Assembly: GCA_039024375.1 (NCBI GenBank)
Contig: JBCCQK010000001.1
Location: 1 to 60,114 of the forward strand
DNA from: JAFMDF01 sp039024375
GTDB lineage: Bacteria > Bacteroidota > Bacteroidia > Chitinophagales > Saprospiraceae
Length of the DNA stretch: 60,114 nt
Reading direction: 5' to 3'
Within the stretch, counting starts at the first letter, position 1. Each line of letters begins with the position of its first letter. Under the pieces are notes generated by a model. It saw only the letters and a program-made list of their open reading frames with translations, had not been told where the DNA came from and made no database searches. Position numbers and translations under genes: made by a program. This document shows, in pieces, positions 9,428 through 18,254 of this stretch.

Positions 9428-9623
9428 AGCGATTTCAAGTCTGGAGACCATAGCAGTCAGGCTAACGATTCGGCTTTACTACTTTTAAAAGTCAATTAGG
9501 TTAAAAACCTAAAAGATATTGATTTCAAGATGCAATCTTGAAATATCGCCACAATCATAAGTAGATGAATATCAACGGTCATGTTCTTAGCCTAACGGTT
9601 ATGGTCTGGAGACTTAAAATATC
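9428..9623. repeat. Palindrome-rich intergenic element
   Basis: The segment around 9431-9465 (…CAAGTCTGGAGACCATAGC…) is repeated inverted at about 9584-9622 (…GGTTATGGTCTGGAGACTT…). Inside lie smaller hairpins: TAGGTT/AACCTA near 9488-9502 and GATTTCAAGAT/ATCTTGAAAT near 9521-9544. There is no ORF. It resembles a degenerate foldback element between permeases 2 and 3. Confidence 0.55.
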
Positions 9624-9628
9624 GGTTG

Positions 9629-9722
9629 TATGGTTATATTGTTCTCGTAACACTTTGGCCTACAACAACCAGCCCGCCTAGCGGCAGTCGGGCGGGTATA
9701 ACCATTTAACAATATAGCCATC
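9629..9722. repeat. Inverted repeat with GC-rich central hairpin
   Basis: ATGGTTATATTGTT (9630-9643) is matched in reverse complement by AACAATATAGCCAT (9708-9721). The centre carries a short GC-rich hairpin, AGCCCGCC...GGGCGGGT (about 9670-9697), a motif seen again in diverged form near 38070-38100. The outer arms resemble those at 57905-57952. These look like dispersed short palindromic repeats of the genome. Confidence 0.5.
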
Positions 9723-9825
9723 TAGCAATTTTAATTTTAATTGCACTAATGCTTTCATTCAATTTGATGACTTTTGATACAACCTACATCAACCATTATT
9801 TTTTCACCACTGACAGACAAAAAAT

Positions 9826-12201
9826 ATGTTAAAGAACAATTTCAAATTAGCTTTTCGCAGCCTTTTTCGCCAAAAAGGCTATTCTGTTATCAATATTGCT
9901 GGTTTATCCATTTCTTTAGCCGTCACCCTATTAATGTTACTTTGGGTACAAGATGAGTGGAGCACGAATAAATTTCACGAAAACGGCGACCGTATTTTTT
10001 ACGTCAAACGGACCATTCCCCAAGAAGGAGATAAATTAGCGGTTTATCCGAGTATTCCTTATCCAGTCATAGCTGCTGCCGAAAAAGAACTACCCGAGGT
10101 GGAAAAATACATGCCTATGGGCTTTAGTTTTCAAGAAAATGTAGTGCGTGGAGAACAGGCATTTCGGGCGACTGGCTCCTTCGGGAATATGGCTTACTTC
10201 GAGTCTTTTTCTTATCCCGTTTTGCAGGGAGACATCAGTGGACTGGACGAGGAAGTTCCCAATGTGGCCATATCCGAATCGTTAGCCAAAAAGTTTTTTG
10301 GCAATCTTTGGACAACCAATGCTATTGGCGAAGCCATTGAAATCAGTGATGCGGGAGCGTTCAATATTATTGCCATCTTCAAAGATTTTCCCGAAAATTC
10401 GTCCATACAATTGGAGTATGTGCAGTCTTTTGCTAATCATTTGAGCAAAAATGAGTGGATGAAGGAGTGGTCGAATACGGGTATGCAAGGGACAATTTTG
10501 CTGGCGGAAGGAGCAGACCCCATTGCCGTTGGCGAAAAGCTAGAGCGTCTTTTCAAAGACAAACAGGAAGCCGAACGGAAAGAAGGAATTTTGCTCCAAC
10601 GTTATGCAGACGATTACCTCTACGGGCAGTTTGACGAGCAAGCGCAGGTAGCGGGCGGACGAGTTGAATACGTGCAGATGTTCGGCATTGCCGCTTTGTT
10701 ACTATTGCTTATTTCTTGCATCAATTTTGTGAATTTGGCGACGGCGAGAGCTTCTAAAAGAGCCAAAGAAGTTGGGGTGCGAAAAACAATTGGAGCGGGT
10801 AAGTTGGCGCTCATCAAACAATTTATGGCCGAGGCCTTCGTCATAACGATTACCTCCGTTGGTTTAGCCATTTTACTAGCGGAGACCCTATTGCCAAACG
10901 TGCGTCTGATAACCGAGAAGATGCTGGATTTTGACTACACAAAAACTACTTTTTGGTTAAGTATTGCTACCGTTATTGTACTGACCACCTTGTTGTCAGG
11001 GGCCTACCCATCGTTTATCTTATCTGCTTTTAAACCCATCAATGCGCTGAAGGGGAAAGTGGCGCAAAGCAGTGGTAGCGTCCATTTCCGTAAAGGGTTG
11101 GTGATTATCCAATTTGTATTAGCGCTGTTGTTGGTGGTAGGGGCTTTTGTCGTCAAAGAGCAAGTTACGTACATTCAAAACAAGAATATTGGGCTTAATA
11201 AGGACAATTTGCTCATTGTTCAAAGAGAAGAAAAAGTTGCCGCAGCGTACGAAGTGCTGAAAAATGAGTTATTGCAGGCAGAAGGCATCGAAAAATTAAC
11301 CTCCGCAGGCCCGACACCCATCGATTTGCAGGCCTCCACTAGTGGAGTTGTTTGGGAAGGAAAAAGAGCAGACCAAGAGAACGAAGAATTTCAGATATTA
11401 TGGACCGAGAGCAATTTCTTGGAGGTCTTTGAAATCGAACTGGCGAGTGGTCGCTTCTACCGAGAAGGTACCCAGATTGACTCAAATAGTATAGTGCTCA
11501 ACCAAAAGGCAGTAGAAATGATGGGCTTAGCGGAAGACCCCATTGGACAAGTTATTCAATTTTGGGGCCAACCGACCCAAATCATCGGCGTAGTGGAAGA
11601 TTTTAATAATCGTTCGTTGTACGAAGATATTGAACCTACGGCCATTCTACTAGACCCCGAATCCACTTGGTCTCTTTTTATTAAAGTCAAAGATGGCCAG
11701 CTGAGCGAAGCGATTACTAGCGTTCAGAAAGTATTTGGAGAGGTTGTACCAGAAGTTCCACTTCATTACGAGTTCTTGGACAAGCAGTACCAGCAGGTTT
11801 ATAAAAGCGAGGTATTGACTGGAACATTGGCCAATTATTTTGCCTTCATTTCCATTTTCATTGCCTGTTTAGGCTTGTTTGGGCTTTCTACCTTTTTTGC
11901 CGAACAGCGCACTAAAGAAATTGGCATCCGTAAAGTACTCGGTGCTTCCCTAACGAACTTGGTCGTATTGCTATCCAAAGAATTTTTACTGCTCGTGAGT
12001 ATAGGATTAGTGGTTGGCATCCCCGTGGCCTACTACCTGCTGAGTAACTGGTTAGACAATTTTGCTTTTAATATCCAATTAGAATGGTGGATGTTTGTGC
12101 TGCCCATCGTCATTGCCGTTTGCGTGGCGGCTACCACCGTCAGTATTCAAGCTATTCGAACGGCGATTATCAATCCCATTAAAAGTATCAAAATAGAATA
12201 A
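9826..12201 (+). CDS. FtsX/MacB-family ABC transporter permease (array member 3)
   Basis: The 791-residue protein begins MLKNNFKLAFRSLFRQKGYS, with N-terminal TM helix (IAGLSISLAVTLLMLLWVQ), MacB-type periplasmic domain, FtsX core 1 (SCINFVNLATARASKRAKE, GVRKTIGAG), a second periplasmic domain and FtsX core 2 (LSTFFAEQRTKEIGIRKVLG), ending NPIKSIKIE. It has the hallmark WVQDEWS motif after the first helix shared with members 4 and 5. A 433-bp gap with palindromes precedes it, so it probably has its own promoter. The stop codon at 12199-12201 overlaps the terminal inverted repeat of foldback copy 2. Confidence 0.9.
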   Translation: MLKNNFKLAFRSLFRQKGYSVINIAGLSISLAVTLLMLLWVQDEWSTNKFHENGDRIFYVKRTIPQEGDKLAVYPSIPYPVIAAAEKELPEVEKYMPMGFSFQENVVRGEQAFRATGSFGNMAYFESFSYPVLQGDISGLDEEVPNVAISESLAKKFFGNLWTTNAIGEAIEISDAGAFNIIAIFKDFPENSSIQLEYVQSFANHLSKNEWMKEWSNTGMQGTILLAEGADPIAVGEKLERLFKDKQEAERKEGILLQRYADDYLYGQFDEQAQVAGGRVEYVQMFGIAALLLLLISCINFVNLATARASKRAKEVGVRKTIGAGKLALIKQFMAEAFVITITSVGLAILLAETLLPNVRLITEKMLDFDYTKTTFWLSIATVIVLTTLLSGAYPSFILSAFKPINALKGKVAQSSGSVHFRKGLVIIQFVLALLLVVGAFVVKEQVTYIQNKNIGLNKDNLLIVQREEKVAAAYEVLKNELLQAEGIEKLTSAGPTPIDLQASTSGVVWEGKRADQENEEFQILWTESNFLEVFEIELASGRFYREGTQIDSNSIVLNQKAVEMMGLAEDPIGQVIQFWGQPTQIIGVVEDFNNRSLYEDIEPTAILLDPESTWSLFIKVKDGQLSEAITSVQKVFGEVVPEVPLHYEFLDKQYQQVYKSEVLTGTLANYFAFISIFIACLGLFGLSTFFAEQRTKEIGIRKVLGASLTNLVVLLSKEFLLLVSIGLVVGIPVAYYLLSNWLDNFAFNIQLEWWMFVLPIVIAVCVAATTVSIQAIRTAIINPIKSIKIE

Positions 12202-12590
12202 TTAATTCAAGTTGCGGACTAAGTTTCTTGAATCTTAAGCAGGTGATACTTTGCCAGTCTATTGACACCCCACATCCTTTTAGAGATGAAAAGGTGCAGC
12301 GCACCGATAACATTTGTATCAAAAGTTGGTCAAAACGCTCCAAAGGTGCAGCGCACCGTCCACATTAAACCTTATTTTTAACAAATGTGGACGGTGCACT
12401 GCACCTTTGAGACCTACTTTCAGCAGCAGGTGATACAAATATTATCGGTACTCCGTACCTTATTTACCCTAAAGTAACCTTGTGGGGTGTCGTTAGACTT
12501 TGCCAGTATCTCCTGCTTTTTGGGAAGATATAAGAAAGAGATGCTGGCAAAGCATCGCTTTCTACTTCTTCTACGCAACTCGAATTAATT
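12200..12590. repeat. ~390-bp foldback element, copy 2
   Basis: Terminal inverted repeats AATTAATTCAAGTTGCG (12200-12216) and the reverse complement at 12574-12590 (one mismatch) bound a 391-bp element with the core 12236-12564 shared with copy 1. The central hairpin is 12342-12366 with 12384-12408. At the three sites where copy 1 has TTTGTCAG or its complement, copy 2 has TTTGCCAG (12249-12257, 12498-12506) or CTGGCAAAG (12544-12552). It carries no ORF, and begins within the stop codon of permease 3. Confidence 0.82.
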
Positions 12591-12631
12591 ACTGAGAATT
12601 AGGCTTGTATGGAGTTTTTTCAAAAAAGACT

Positions 12632-12762
12632 AAATTAGGACTGATTCAATACAGATTGGGCAAGATTTAACTGATTTTTACAGATTTCAAACTCAAATGG
12701 CTGAAAAAATCAGCGAAAATCTGTCGAATCCGTTCAATCAGTGTTGAATAAAGTCCCAATTT
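12632..12762. repeat. GATTT-rich foldback element
   Basis: The left arm from 12632 (AAATTAGGACTGATTCAATA...) aligns with the reverse complement of the right end at 12762 (AAATTGGGACTTTATTCAAC...) over nearly 60 bases with scattered mismatches, including several GATT/CAGATTT repeats. There is no ORF. This type of GATT-repeat palindrome resembles the shorter one at 45476-45545. The remaining part of the gap before the next gene (12763-13034) shows nothing I can assign. Confidence 0.6.
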
Positions 12763-13034
12763 GTAAACGGTAGGTCGCTCCTTCTGAGCTAGCGTTCTCT
12801 CTCCATTCTTTTCACAGGGCTTTCACCTTGAGTTAACATATAGCACACCTTTGATGCGCATGCGTAACATTGGTAATAAGGTTGACCAAATCCGAACACT
12901 AGCTGTCCGATTGTGGACAAGAATTTAGGATTAGGAGGGTTTGTTATTTTCGCAGAATGTTGATTTATAATGGGTTATGATTTTGGTACAGACATTGGTT
13001 TCTATCAGGTAAGCCGTGAAAAATACAAAATGCC

Positions 13035-15413
13035 ATGTTAATCAACTATCTTAAAATTGCTATAAGAACCTTTCGCAGACACACTTCTTACACCGCCATC
13101 AATGTGGTCGGTTTAACCGTTAGCCTCGCTTGTGGTTTGATGATGTTGCTTTGGGTACAAGACGAATACGCCCAAGACCGCCACTACCAAAACAGCGAAC
13201 AAATTTACCGCCTGTGGCGAAATTTTCCCGATGACAGTGGAGTTATCCAAACTAAAGGAACGGTGCCGTATCGAGTAGCGGATGCCCTACCCGAAAAATT
13301 TCCCACGATAGAAAAAGCGGCGGCTTATCGTCCTTTCGGAAAAGTAGTTTTGCGAAAAGGCGACCAAGAATTCTTGGAAAACGGCGGCATGGGACATTTC
13401 GCTTGGTTCGATATTTTTTCCATTCCATTAGTTCAAGGAACGATGGACGGGGCGGACGAAAAATTGGACGGTATTTTTATTTCCCAACAATTAGCCGAGC
13501 TCTATTTTGGAGAAACTTGGCAAGAAGGAGTCATTGGACAAACGATGGAGGTGGATGGACGAGATTTGGGCAAGGTTACTTTGCAAGTGTTAGGAGTTTT
13601 TGAAAACTTACCTGACTACGCTAGTTTTGATTTTGAGTTTTTCACGAATGTTCGACAGTTTGCGAAAGACCACGGAAATTGGGCAAGTTGGCGAAGTAGT
13701 GCCTTTTGGACTTATTTTAAACTAGAAAAAGGCGCAAACGTTACCGATTTGAAAGAGCCGTTCGCCGCTTTGGTGGGCGAAAATGGCGGGTCTAAAAATT
13801 TAGCGCTTTATCCCCAACAAATGGGAGACACCTATCTCTACGCTCAATTTGAAAACGGAGAAGCTGCTGGAGGTCGCATTATTTATGTTCGGATTTTCTT
13901 TTTTGCGTCCTTGTTCTTAATGTTAATGGCCTGTATCAACTTTGTGAATTTGGCAACGGTGCAAGCAACCCGACGGTCGGGTGAAGTAGGGGTAAGAAAG
14001 GTAATCGGTGCGGGAAAATCGTCGCTGTTTTTTCAGTACATGGCGGAAGCCGTACTTATCACGCTGACGGGAGTTATCCTCGCCGTACTGTTGTGTGAAG
14101 CCTGTTTACCTTATGCCAATCAATTACTAGACAAAGAAATGAGTCTCAATTTTCGAGACACTCAACTGTGGATGACCTTACTGTCTATCACTGCCATTGT
14201 AAGTCTTTTAGCTGGAGCTTATCCTGCGTTACTACTGTCTTCTTTACCGATTACGAACATTTTAAAAAACAAACTTAGTAGCCAATTTAATAGCAATACG
14301 CTACGCAAAGGATTGGTCGTTACGCAGTTTGTACTAGCGGCGCTAGTATTGACCTCTAGTTTGATTATCCAACAACAAGTTCACTTTATCCAGCACAAGA
14401 ATCTGGGCATGGACCGCAATCAAATAATTCAACTCAAAGTGCCCAACGAATTGGATGGGAAAACGCACGAATTGAAAAATGCGTTATTGACGAGTTCTGC
14501 CATCACAGAAGTGAGTCAGATGCAACAATCGCCGATTAATATTGGCCGTGCTACCGACGATTTTAGCTGGCCGGGTAAAGCACCCGATTTGGAAACGAGA
14601 ATTCAAATTGTCTATGCCGACCGTGACTTGCAATCTATTTATAAAATGGAAATGGTTGAGGGAGCATTTCACCGAAAGGAAGTGATAAATGACTACACGG
14701 ATGAATTGGTTTTGAACGAAAAAGCGATTGCCTTGATGGGATTGAAAGACCCCGTGGGCAAAACGATTCGCCTAGGTAATGAACCTTTGAAAATTATCGG
14801 AGTGGTAAAAGATTTTCACGCCAACTCCATGCACGACGCCATTCAACCTTTAGCTATTTTTAACGATACCGAAGAAGCCGACGAATTGTCCATCCGCTAC
14901 GAAGAAGGAAATGTAAAAGAGGCGATTCATCATTTAGAAACGACCTATCAGCAATTTGTGGGCGACGCCTCGATACAATTTCAATTCTTGGACGAAGCCT
15001 ACAATCGAATGTACCAAAGTGAATTACTCATTGGCAAATTAGCTAATTTTTTCACCATCATCGCTCTATTTATTTCTACGCTTGGTCTATTGGGCTTGAT
15101 TGGATTTATGGCCGACCAACGCACCAAAGAAATTGGCATCCGCAAAGTATTGGGTGCTTCGGTCGGCAGCATTGTAGGATTATTATCTAAAGATTTACTA
15201 CGCTTGGTTTTCATTGCCTTCGTGATTGCCGTGCCGATTACGTGGTATTTTGTACAGGATTGGCTGCAAAACTTTGCCTACAAAGTGGAAATTCAGTGGT
15301 GGATGTTTATCGTAGCGGGGGTAGGCTTATTGCTAACGGCTTTGCTGACGCTGAGTGTACAAAGCATTCGGGCAGCTATGGTGAATCCGATTAAGTCGTT
15401 AAAGAGTGATTGA
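13035..15413 (+). CDS. FtsX/MacB-family ABC transporter permease (array member 4)
   Basis: The 792-residue protein begins MLINYLKIAIRTFRRHTSYT and repeats the plan of the array: TM helix, periplasmic MacB-like domain, FtsX core 1 (ACINFVNLATVQATRRSGE, GVRKVIGAG), second periplasmic domain, FtsX core 2 (LIGFMADQRTKEIGIRKVLG) and terminal helices, ending NPIKSLKSD. Closest by eye to member 3 (shared LLWVQDE and YIQ/FIQHKNLGM segments), suggesting a local duplication. An 833-bp gap with two foldback elements lies upstream, so independent transcription is likely. Confidence 0.9.
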   Translation: MLINYLKIAIRTFRRHTSYTAINVVGLTVSLACGLMMLLWVQDEYAQDRHYQNSEQIYRLWRNFPDDSGVIQTKGTVPYRVADALPEKFPTIEKAAAYRPFGKVVLRKGDQEFLENGGMGHFAWFDIFSIPLVQGTMDGADEKLDGIFISQQLAELYFGETWQEGVIGQTMEVDGRDLGKVTLQVLGVFENLPDYASFDFEFFTNVRQFAKDHGNWASWRSSAFWTYFKLEKGANVTDLKEPFAALVGENGGSKNLALYPQQMGDTYLYAQFENGEAAGGRIIYVRIFFFASLFLMLMACINFVNLATVQATRRSGEVGVRKVIGAGKSSLFFQYMAEAVLITLTGVILAVLLCEACLPYANQLLDKEMSLNFRDTQLWMTLLSITAIVSLLAGAYPALLLSSLPITNILKNKLSSQFNSNTLRKGLVVTQFVLAALVLTSSLIIQQQVHFIQHKNLGMDRNQIIQLKVPNELDGKTHELKNALLTSSAITEVSQMQQSPINIGRATDDFSWPGKAPDLETRIQIVYADRDLQSIYKMEMVEGAFHRKEVINDYTDELVLNEKAIALMGLKDPVGKTIRLGNEPLKIIGVVKDFHANSMHDAIQPLAIFNDTEEADELSIRYEEGNVKEAIHHLETTYQQFVGDASIQFQFLDEAYNRMYQSELLIGKLANFFTIIALFISTLGLLGLIGFMADQRTKEIGIRKVLGASVGSIVGLLSKDLLRLVFIAFVIAVPITWYFVQDWLQNFAYKVEIQWWMFIVAGVGLLLTALLTLSVQSIRAAMVNPIKSLKSD

Positions 15414-15640
15414 TTACAAGTTGTTCAGCACTCATTTTTTACCACACAGAAATAGAGCTCACAAAGCGCATGGAGTTCTTTTTCGAGCGTAGTTTTGACT
15501 ACCGAGGAGTTCGATGTATCAAGGCTTCAGACCTGCTCGCAAGCATTCAAGCGGGCTTGATACGCATATTTGCAGGTCTCCTGACCTGCATGGAGTTGCC
15601 ACACTAGTCACTAGTCAACCAATCACTAATCACTAACAAA
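15414..15640. other. Gap between permeases 4 and 5 with dispersed repeat pieces
   Basis: The segment 15454-15500 (AGAGCTCACAAAGCGCATGG...) is a diverged inverted copy of 2081-2124. GTATCAAG near 15510 pairs with CTTGATAC near 15556, and TGCAGGTCT/AGACCTGCA-type half sites follow. The last 35 bases before the next start (15603-15636) consist of CACTAGTCACTA/AATCACTAATCACTA units, also present in the leader of the megasynthase gene. No gene is seen. Confidence 0.55.
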
Positions 15641-18037
15641 ATGTTTAAAATTTACTTAAAAATAGCGTACCGAAGTTTATTAAAAAATCGACTATTTACG
15701 GCTATCAATACGACTGGTTTGGCGCTCGGAATGTCGGCGGCTATCCTCATTTTTTTGTGGGTACAAAACGAGTTGAATTTTGACAATCACCATGCCGATG
15801 CCGACCGAATTCACCGAGTTATTACGCACCTAGATGTGGGGAACGAAATCTGGGATTGGTGGACGACACCTTTGTCTTTTGCCGAAATTGCTGCTGAAGA
15901 AATCCCCGAAATTGACCAGTTGACCAAGTTTAGACGGCGGCATTCGACCAATTTAAAAACCGGAACGGGACAGTTATTCAAAGAAATTTCCTTTGGCTAC
16001 ATCGACGAAAATTGGTTTAACCTTTTTGATTACGACGTATTAGCAGGAAGCGTCAATCAGTTTAACGAAAATATTTATAGCCTTGCGTTGACGGCTTCCA
16101 AAGCCCAAAAACTATTCGGCTACGAAGCCGCTTTGGGACAAACGGTTTACATTGATTCGGTGGGCTACACAGTAAACATGATACTCGCCGATAATCCCGC
16201 CAATACCGTGCTAACCTTCGATGGATTTATGCCGCTAGCAGCGCATTTATCCGTGGCGAACAACGCTGATGATGATAAGTCTTGGGGTAATTTCAATTAT
16301 TTGACTTTTGTCAAATTAAAAGGAAATGCGCCGATGAAGGTCGTCGAAGAAAAAATGGTGGCCATTCTGGATGAGTACAGAACGAGCGAAACACAGCAAA
16401 ATAACGCCGCCGTATCGCTAGAAGCGCTGTCGGATATTCGATTCAGTGAGACGGTGACGGACGATATTTTTACGCACCAAAACGCACAAATCGTTTACGT
16501 ATTAGCCATCATCGGCTTACTACTTTTATTGGCGGCTAGTTTTAACTACATCAACCTATCAACGGCGTTGGTCAACAAGCGGGTAAAGGAGATTGGGGTC
16601 AAAAAGGTAATTGGTGCTTCTTTTCAGCACGTTTTTTTTCAACTACTCATTGAAACGGGATTAATCAGTTTATTTGCCTTGGTGCTGGCAGTAGGACTCG
16701 CCCAATTGGGGATGCCCTTTCTTCGAAACATTACGGAATTACCGCTCCAAATAGACTTTAGGGCCCCACAAATTTGGGGATTATTAGTAGGCGTAGCTAC
16801 GTTGAGTACGCTCTTGGCGGGCATTTACCCCGCAGCGCTCTTTGCTGGCTTTCGGCCCATTCGGTTAATTAAAGGAAAATTACTATCGGAGAAAGGCGTT
16901 TCTCTGCGCAAAGGTTTAGTCGTTGCGCAGTTTGCTACGGCCATCATTTTTGCGACAAGTACTTTTTTTATTTATCAACAATTGCAATTCATCCAGCAAA
17001 AAAACGTAGGATACGACCGTTCCTACGTCCTTAAAATTGAAAAAGGATTTTCGAATGAAGACTGGCGAACCGCCTTTGCCAAATTTGGCCGCTTTGGCGA
17101 ATCGCTAAAGGACATTCCCGAATTTGAAGGGGTGGCGATGACGAATGGTTCGTTGGTGCAAATCAATAGCTCTACTGCCGGTAATTTGGATTGGGATGGG
17201 AAACCAGCCGACGAAAGCGCCCCCATTTTTACGCTGCAAGCAGACGAAAGTTTGCTGTCCGTTTTTGATTTACAAATGACTGACGGGCGTTGGTTTGACA
17301 AAGCGCTAGCTTCCGATAAAAATAATGTCATCATCAACGAAGCGGCGGCGGCTACCTACGATTTTCCACGCCCCTTGGTAGGTTCGACCATCAAATTTCG
17401 AGGAAAATCGGGTAAAATCATTGGCGTGGCCAAAGACTTTCATTTCAAGAGTTTGCACGAAAAAATTGACCCACTCATCATTTCTTACAATGGGGAATTT
17501 AAAAATACCATTTTGGCAAAAGTGAACGGTAAAACGGGCCCTGCTGCCCTAGAGAAAGCACAACAGCAGTTCGCTACGTTTTTCCCCGATACTCCCTTTG
17601 ACTATACGTTTTTAGACGATACGTTCGAAAAAATGCACGAGTCGGAAGCGAAGGTTACTTTCCTATTCCAGATTTTTGCGGGACTCCTATTGTTCATTTC
17701 CTGTTTGGGTTTATTTGGCTTAGCCACCTTTGCCGTCGAACGGCGCATCAAAGAGATTGGCATTAGAAAAGTCTTGGGCGCCAATACGCAAATTATTGTT
17801 CGCCTACTCTCCAAAGACTTCCTCCAACTGATTGTATTAGCCATGGTCATCGCAGCGCCGATTGCTTGGTTGATAACTCAAAATTGGTTGAATAACTACG
17901 CTTATCACATTGAGATACAGTGGTGGGTATTCTTGGTCATTGGTTCGGGTACATTACTACTAGCTCTTTTGACCGTTGGGACACAAGGCGTGAAAGCTGC
18001 GCTGATGAATCCCGCAGAAGTATTGAAAAATGAGTGA
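15641..18037 (+). CDS. FtsX/MacB-family ABC transporter permease (array member 5)
   Basis: The 798-residue protein begins MFKIYLKIAYRSLLKNRLFT. It shows N-terminal TM helix, periplasmic domain, a more divergent FtsX core 1 (ASFNYINLSTALVNKRVKE, GVKKVIGAS), second periplasmic domain, and FtsX core 2 (LATFAVERRIKEIGIRKVLG), ending NPAEVLKNE. The ending differs from the NPIKSLK consensus of the other members. Its stop codon is the first three bases of the 18035-18241 palindrome. No ATPase is linked. Confidence 0.9.
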   Translation: MFKIYLKIAYRSLLKNRLFTAINTTGLALGMSAAILIFLWVQNELNFDNHHADADRIHRVITHLDVGNEIWDWWTTPLSFAEIAAEEIPEIDQLTKFRRRHSTNLKTGTGQLFKEISFGYIDENWFNLFDYDVLAGSVNQFNENIYSLALTASKAQKLFGYEAALGQTVYIDSVGYTVNMILADNPANTVLTFDGFMPLAAHLSVANNADDDKSWGNFNYLTFVKLKGNAPMKVVEEKMVAILDEYRTSETQQNNAAVSLEALSDIRFSETVTDDIFTHQNAQIVYVLAIIGLLLLLAASFNYINLSTALVNKRVKEIGVKKVIGASFQHVFFQLLIETGLISLFALVLAVGLAQLGMPFLRNITELPLQIDFRAPQIWGLLVGVATLSTLLAGIYPAALFAGFRPIRLIKGKLLSEKGVSLRKGLVVAQFATAIIFATSTFFIYQQLQFIQQKNVGYDRSYVLKIEKGFSNEDWRTAFAKFGRFGESLKDIPEFEGVAMTNGSLVQINSSTAGNLDWDGKPADESAPIFTLQADESLLSVFDLQMTDGRWFDKALASDKNNVIINEAAAATYDFPRPLVGSTIKFRGKSGKIIGVAKDFHFKSLHEKIDPLIISYNGEFKNTILAKVNGKTGPAALEKAQQQFATFFPDTPFDYTFLDDTFEKMHESEAKVTFLFQIFAGLLLFISCLGLFGLATFAVERRIKEIGIRKVLGANTQIIVRLLSKDFLQLIVLAMVIAAPIAWLITQNWLNNYAYHIEIQWWVFLVIGSGTLLLALLTVGTQGVKAALMNPAEVLKNE

Positions 18038-18241
18038 TGCTGGATGCTGGTTTCTGGATGCTAGATACTAGTTTCTGGTTCCTAGACACTCGTAACTATG
18101 GTGCTGACACGATGACAAACATAAAATGAACCACTAGATTTCTATTGGTGTGCAGTCTCTAATGGGATTAAGTTTATCTAAGTCAGTACGGTCTGCACTA
18201 GTATCCAGAATCCAGTATCTAGAAACTAGCATCCAGCATCA
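18035..18241. repeat. Foldback element with 44-bp inverted repeats
   Basis: The 44 bases from 18035 (TGATGCTGGATGCTGGTTTC...) align with the reverse complement of 18198-18241 (TGATGCTGGATGCTAGTTTC...) with few mismatches. The arms are themselves built of GGATGCTAG and CTAGATACTAG units. The element fills almost the whole gap between permeases 5 and 6 and begins at the TGA stop codon. Its right arm accounts for the apparent N-terminal extension of the next ORF. Confidence 0.75.
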
Positions 18242-18254
18242 AAAACAAAAAATC

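Noticed and set aside
18150..18254. N-terminal extension of permease 6 (35 residues)
   Set aside because: The frame passes through the right arm of the palindrome at 18198-18241; the conserved N-terminus begins at 18255.
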